Source: Nitrosopumilus oxyclinae (GTDB lineage: Archaea > Thermoproteota > Nitrososphaeria > Nitrososphaerales > Nitrosopumilaceae). From it: 64,000 bases of DNA. Below, piece by piece: positions 60,238 to 64,000 of this stretch (position 1 is its first letter; every line of letters starts with the position of its first letter). The stretch covers positions 770,187-834,186 of the forward strand of contig NZ_CP026994.1 of assembly GCF_013407165.1 (NCBI RefSeq), in the 5' to 3' direction. The translations under genes were made by a program, and so were the position numbers. The notes under the pieces were generated by a model. That model had not been told where the DNA came from, did no database searches, and saw only the letters and a program-made list of their open reading frames with translations.

Positions 60238-60888
60238 ATGATTAGTAACTCTTGGAACAAAACAGAAGGAGAAAGTATCTCTCAAAGAGTTATGGGAAAA
60301 GTAAAGCCAGATGAGCCGCTAAAAAACAAGATTGACTTTGCACAAAAAAAATTACAATTCCAGATTTCAAAATTAGAAGGAATTAATGAAAAATTACGGA
60401 TAAAACATGATAAGATTTTTGAAAAAATAGTAAATGCACAAAGAAACAACAAACCTGCATACGCTCAGGCATACGCAGGGGAATTAACTCAAGTTAGAAA
60501 AATGAAGAACATGGTAGGCGGAGCAAAGCTATCCATGGAACAAGTCAAACTCAGATTAGATACAGTTTCAGAATTAGGAGATGTAGTAGTAACACTCAGT
60601 CCATGTATGGCAATAATCAAAGGTCTAAGTCCATCGCTAAATGGAATTATGCCAGAAGCAAATGCATCAATGCAAGATTTGTCACAAATACTAGGAGATG
60701 TAATGTCTGGTTCATCAGTAGGAATTGGAGATAGTATGAGTATGGTGCCAGATACAAACGCAGACACATTAGCTATTCTTGAGGAAGCACACAGTGTAAT
60801 TGCAGGACAAACAAAGTCCACAATTCCAGATATACCAGATTCACTCAAACAGCAAATTGTTGAGAAAAAAACAGATATCTTCATCTAG
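60238..60888 (+). CDS. cdvB: CdvB-like ESCRT-III (Snf7-type) protein
   Basis: A 216-residue protein from ATG 60238; an in-frame TTG at 60226 is possible. Basic N-terminal helices (LKNKIDFAQKKLQFQISKLEGINEKLRIKHDKIFEKIVNAQ in pieces, RKMKNMVGGAKLSMEQVKLRL) followed by an acidic C-terminal part give the Snf7 layout. It polymerises on membranes in archaeal cell division with CdvC (Vps4-like). Thaumarchaea carry several CdvB paralogues; no MIT-interacting motif is obvious at this C-terminus, so this may be an accessory one. No cdvA or cdvC is nearby. Confidence 0.82.
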   Translation: MISNSWNKTEGESISQRVMGKVKPDEPLKNKIDFAQKKLQFQISKLEGINEKLRIKHDKIFEKIVNAQRNNKPAYAQAYAGELTQVRKMKNMVGGAKLSMEQVKLRLDTVSELGDVVVTLSPCMAIIKGLSPSLNGIMPEANASMQDLSQILGDVMSGSSVGIGDSMSMVPDTNADTLAILEEAHSVIAGQTKSTIPDIPDSLKQQIVEKKTDIFI

Positions 60889-60992
60889 AATTACAAAAAA
60901 TAACTAATTACAATTCTTAATCTCTAGAATATGAACATGTAAAATATAACAATAAAGAAACATTTTAAACTAAATTAGAAATCATTCATGTA

Positions 60993-61958
60993 ATGAACAA
61001 AATTGCATTAGTGATTTTATCCATAATTATTTTAGGAAGTTCACCATTAGCTTTTGCAGATTCTGATAAAGATTCAAAATTAGAATTTGCAGGAACACTT
61101 GAAGAAACACTAGGACATTTTTGGGCATTAGAGATGAATCTTGATGAAAATAATTCTGAATTAGCATTAGTTCATGCAACACATCCAATTGCAGAATTAT
61201 TTGAAACTATGAGTGTCCATTTAGAAGACAATCCTGAATTCAAAGCAAAACTTGAACAAACTTTGTTGGAATTAAAAGATAAAGCAAGTACAAAGGTAAG
61301 TAGAAGCATTGCACAATCTGCAATCGAAGATGCAAAAGACATCATCCAAGAGGCAAGAGACATTGTAGTTGGAGATGAACTTAGTAACGATCCATCATTT
61401 AAAGCACAATTAATCAATGGTTTACTTGAAACATCCAAAGTCGAATACAAAGAAGCTATCGATGATGGCGACATTGTAGAAATGGCAGAATTTCAAGATG
61501 GTTCAGCATTCATTTGGAGATCACAACAAATCTTCGAAGAAGTACGAAATGATATTGAAAATTCTGGAGATGTCGATGATACATATGGAGAAATTTGGTT
61601 TGCATATGATCAAAGAGCAGATCCATCAGAAGTCATACAATTAGTAGATGCAATCATAGAAGAATTTGAAATTCTAAGTGGAATGGAATCTACAGACTCT
61701 AAACATATGGAAGAGGTTTTTGGAAGTGATTCATCAATAATTGTAGAATTAGATGAAACTTTATCCATGGATACTAATGATCCAAATAAGATAGATGGAA
61801 CAACTTTAGCCCCATTAAAACAAATTAGTGAAGGTGTTCAACCTGAAAGCGTTCAATGTAAAGAATCACTGGAGTTAATTTTCAAATATTCTGGAGAACC
61901 AGCTTGTGTTAAAGCATCTAGTGTTAAAAAATTAGTTAATTGGGGATGGACCCAATAA
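60993..61958 (+). CDS. Secreted protein with thaumarchaeal C-terminal module
   Basis: A 321-residue protein with a clear signal peptide (NKIALVILSIIILGSSPLAF, cut before DSDKD). A long helical acidic region (about 30-250) with LDENNSELALVHATHPIAEL and LVDAIIEEFEIL follows. The C-terminal module LAPLKQISEGVQPESVQC, then KESLELIFKYSGEPACVK, is common at the ends of thaumarchaeal extracellular proteins and has two Cys. The Asp/Glu-rich middle may bind metal ions. A TTTTAAAC box at 60963-60970 gives a leaderless mRNA. Function unknown. Confidence 0.72.
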   Translation: MNKIALVILSIIILGSSPLAFADSDKDSKLEFAGTLEETLGHFWALEMNLDENNSELALVHATHPIAELFETMSVHLEDNPEFKAKLEQTLLELKDKASTKVSRSIAQSAIEDAKDIIQEARDIVVGDELSNDPSFKAQLINGLLETSKVEYKEAIDDGDIVEMAEFQDGSAFIWRSQQIFEEVRNDIENSGDVDDTYGEIWFAYDQRADPSEVIQLVDAIIEEFEILSGMESTDSKHMEEVFGSDSSIIVELDETLSMDTNDPNKIDGTTLAPLKQISEGVQPESVQCKESLELIFKYSGEPACVKASSVKKLVNWGWTQ

Positions 61959-62018
61959 CATATTTTATTTTTAGAAGTTTTTAGCAATAGTAAATAAGAA
62001 TAATAAATTCATGATGTT

Positions 62019-62384
62019 ATGCCTGCCAATGGTCCTGTAAGCTTGACAAGACAAACAATCTATTGTTTCATTCCAATTTTGAATTGGTATGCTGCTTACA
62101 ACATAAGAAAATTTAGAAAATATCTTTTGATAGTAATAATAGTAGAATTATCATTAGGTGCAATGTATGCTAGTTTAATTCCAGAATATGATATAACTGG
62201 AATCAACAAAGATGGTATTTCTGAAGACATTAATGATTTAGAAATTAATTGGACAGAAATGATATTTAGAACAGATCATCCATCAGGATTACCAATATTC
62301 TTACTAATTCTAATAGTAGAATACAGCATAACAGTATTTCTTATTCGTAAATGGTCGAATCAATGGAATAATCAATTCAAATAG
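62019..62384 (+). CDS. Small membrane protein
   Basis: A 121-residue protein with hydrophobic segments about 13-25, 35-55 and 90-110, and an acidic extracytoplasmic-like loop (EYDITGINKDGISEDINDLE) between the last two. The N-terminus resembles small DUF805/DUF4234-like membrane proteins (FIPILNWYAAYNIRKFRKYL), but this is not certain. Confidence 0.6.
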   Translation: MPANGPVSLTRQTIYCFIPILNWYAAYNIRKFRKYLLIVIIVELSLGAMYASLIPEYDITGINKDGISEDINDLEINWTEMIFRTDHPSGLPIFLLILIVEYSITVFLIRKWSNQWNNQFK

Positions 62385-62387
62385 AAA

Positions 62388-62729
62388 TTATTTAGATTTC
62401 TTTTTGCTTTTTTGAATTAAAATTTTCTTTATTCTAGAGATTGTAGGATAACTATACCCACGTCTACGATAATTAGCAATCATCATCTTCCAATTTTTTA
62501 ATCTCCACTGGGCCTGCTCAGTAGTAACAGAGTGAACTTCTTTCTGAATAATACTTTTTCTTCCCACTTTAAGAGTACCAGCATCTTTAGCAGACCATCT
62601 ATTTTTTGCAAATTTTAAACCAGAAAGGATTTCTTTTACAGGCATATCTTTGAAATATTCTTTTAATTTCTTTAATTCGACATCAGTGGGAATTTTAGAA
62701 ATTGGTAATTCTATTGTAGGTTTTACCAC
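62388..62729 (-). CDS. Basic hypothetical protein
   Basis: A 113-residue protein, very rich in Lys and Arg, especially at the C-terminus (WKMMIANYRRRGYSYPTISR then IKKILIQKSKKKSK). It may bind nucleic acid. No recognised domain. Convergent with the preceding membrane protein gene. Confidence 0.6.
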   Translation of the reverse strand: MVKPTIELPISKIPTDVELKKLKEYFKDMPVKEILSGLKFAKNRWSAKDAGTLKVGRKSIIQKEVHSVTTEQAQWRLKNWKMMIANYRRRGYSYPTISRIKKILIQKSKKKSK

Positions 62730-62816
62730 AATAAGAAATCCAATTCATGCTTTAAGAGAATCATGCTAAAGTAGAATTAACTAAAACAGGAAATTGTGTT
62801 AAGAAATCCAATAGAT

Positions 62817-62936
62817 CTAACAATTAAGCGGAATGTTTGAATTTTTGCAGATTGTCATATACATGCCTACTCCAATTACAATTGCTGCAAATGTTGCCAA
62901 TGGAACTAGAAGAAAGATATTTGTTTTAAGACCCAT
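62817..62936 (-). CDS. Single-membrane-helix micro-protein
   Basis: A 39-residue protein (MGLKTNIFLLVPLATFAAIV then IGVGMYMTICKN...), one membrane helix with a short Cys-containing tail. Function unknown. Located between two genes of the same strand. Confidence 0.5.
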   Translation of the reverse strand: MGLKTNIFLLVPLATFAAIVIGVGMYMTICKNSNIPLNC

Positions 62937-62975
62937 AGGGATGATCAAAGTTTCATCTATAAAATTGTGACAATA

Positions 62976-63392
62976 TCATTCAACTGCAATAGTAAATGTA
63001 CCTAGAGTTTTTGGATCTTGTAATTGCTTCACCATACTCCTAGGTAGTAAATCAGATGCCTTGTCACATTTTATTGCAAGTGTACGTGGACAGATAAAAT
63101 CACTTTTCCTAATTACGATATCATCAGAATGAGATAAAATAAGTTCAGGATGCCCTTTACCTTCAATTACAAAGTTTTCATCTCCAACTTTAATTGAAAA
63201 AGTTACTTTAGAATCAGGATTTTTGAGTTTAGTTTTCAATTCTTCAGGTAAATCTGCACAACCAGATTTTGCATTTACACCAATAATACAATCTCCTCGA
63301 AGAGTCAGATGTGAATCTTTTGTAATTTCAATAGTTTTTTGATGGTTTGAACGAATATTTTCATGACCTGAAAATCCTATTTCAAATTTCAT
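62976..63392 (-). CDS. DUF371 archaeal protein
   Basis: A 138-residue protein matching the archaeal DUF371 pattern: FEIGFSGHENIRSNHQKTIE, LTLRGDCIIGVNAKSGCADL, IVIRKSDFICPRTLAIKCDK and KQLQDPKTLGTFTIAVE. Widespread and conserved in archaea, function unknown. ATG 63392. Confidence 0.82.
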   Translation of the reverse strand: MKFEIGFSGHENIRSNHQKTIEITKDSHLTLRGDCIIGVNAKSGCADLPEELKTKLKNPDSKVTFSIKVGDENFVIEGKGHPELILSHSDDIVIRKSDFICPRTLAIKCDKASDLLPRSMVKQLQDPKTLGTFTIAVE

Positions 63393-63527
63393 ATGTCCCT
63401 CATGAATTCAGTTTCAAATTAAGGTTTGATTAGTAAAAATCAAAACAAAACCAGGCTCCGATCAATGCAGTATTTACTCTCAATTATGGGCATGGTTTAA
63501 ATTGTATAATCAAAGCATTGCAATCAA

Positions 63528-64000
63528 ATGCTTCCTGCACAACAAGGTTACGATAGAGCAATTACAGTATTCTCACCAGACGGTAGACTATACCAAGTGG
63601 AATATGCTATTGAAACTGTAAGAAGAGGAACAATTGCTGTCGGAGTAAAATGCAAAGACGGTATTGTTATTGCAGTGGAAGAAAAACCAAGAAAATTACA
63701 AATTTCAGAAACTGCTCAAAAGATTTTCCAAATTGATGATCATGTAGGAGTTGCAGCAGCAGGATATATTCCAGATGCTAGAAGTCAGGTAGACAATGCA
63801 AGATTCTTTTCACAAAGTAACAAGATGATTTATGATGAGCCAGTGGAAGTCGAGACAATTGCTAAACACTTAGCTGATCAATGTCAACAATATACTCAAT
63901 ATGCAGGTGTAAGACCATATGGTGTTGCACTAATTCTAGGTGGAGTTGTAAACAACACACCACAATTGTATCTAACAGACCCTAGTGGAACATACATCTC
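63528..64000 (+). CDS. psmA: Proteasome subunit alpha (3' part cut off by window edge)
   Basis: The first 157 residues are visible. The alpha-subunit N-terminal helix and YDR motif (GYDRAITVFSPDGRLYQVEY) gate the 20S core. AIETVRRGTIAVGVKCKDGI, GVAAAGYIPDARSQVD and GVRPYGVALILGG continue the fold. It builds the outer rings of the 20S proteasome. A TTTAAA box at 63496-63501 lies 27 nt before the ATG, so the mRNA is leaderless. Confidence 0.95.
   Translation, partial: MLPAQQGYDRAITVFSPDGRLYQVEYAIETVRRGTIAVGVKCKDGIVIAVEEKPRKLQISETAQKIFQIDDHVGVAAAGYIPDARSQVDNARFFSQSNKMIYDEPVEVETIAKHLADQCQQYTQYAGVRPYGVALILGGVVNNTPQLYLTDPSGTYI

Overview
The window looks like a chromosome segment of a marine or freshwater ammonia-oxidising thaumarchaeon (Nitrosopumilaceae-like). 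The evidence is very AT-rich DNA, mostly leaderless genes with a TATA-like box about 25-30 nt upstream of the start codon, many TTG and GTG starts, and a characteristic gene set. That set includes a CdvB/ESCRT-III protein, a proteasome alpha subunit, a type II archaeal GAPDH, a DUF371 protein, a response regulator with a TackOD1-like zinc-ribbon output, and secreted proteins with thaumarchaeal C-terminal modules (the WIKNNAGWW repeat and the CKEGLELIFK-like module). No database search was possible. The organism and all family names come from motif recognition.

Region 1 (1-19492) is a surface-appendage locus and the most unusual part of the window. The minus strand carries a response regulator (cut by the window edge), a TrmB-type regulator, a class III signal peptidase (PibD/FlaK-like), a large Ig-like membrane-anchored secreted protein, an assembly platform (FlaJ/TadC-like), a secretion ATPase (FlaI-like), two mosaic paralogous pilins, a VWA protein and a MoxR ATPase. 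The divergent plus strand carries a repeat-tailed hypothetical protein, a small pilin-like protein, a giant 1028-residue pilin-like protein with a LamG-like domain, two more repeat-bearing proteins, a second TrmB paralogue and a KaiC-like ATPase. No archaellum-specific FlaF, FlaG or clear FlaH is present, so this reads as a type IV pilus or adhesin system rather than a motility archaellum. Related TGTAA / CATAC-type sequence elements precede most of its transcription units.

Region 2 (19493-32900) is housekeeping mixed with small conserved genes: an archaeal ornithine cyclodeaminase (TIGR00300) family protein, a YfbR-like HD phosphohydrolase, a PduO-type cobalamin adenosyltransferase, tRNA-Phe(GAA), two stand-alone Lrp/AsnC sensor domains, a glyoxalase-fold protein, a class III nucleotidyl cyclase, threonine ammonia-lyase, divergent purE/purK and a sugar nucleotidyltransferase.

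Region 3 (32900-44600) holds an LLM oxidoreductase-thiolase-DUF35 operon, an Hjc-like resolvase, threonine synthase, a CNNM/CorC-type CBS membrane protein, type II GAPDH, and a notable density of tiny Cys-rich zinc-ribbon proteins.

Region 4 (44600-53900) pairs a processive membrane glycosyltransferase with a secreted double polysaccharide-deacetylase-like protein, suggesting exopolysaccharide synthesis. It is followed by a response regulator, a DsbA-like protein and HMG-CoA synthase.

Region 5 (53900-64000) has the biotin genes (bioD, divergent from bioA, then bioB and bioF) with a strong BirA-type operator before bioB. After them come a CcdA plus thioredoxin-like pair (a split DipZ arrangement), a CdvB paralogue, a secreted protein, several small membrane proteins, DUF371 and the start of the proteasome alpha subunit.
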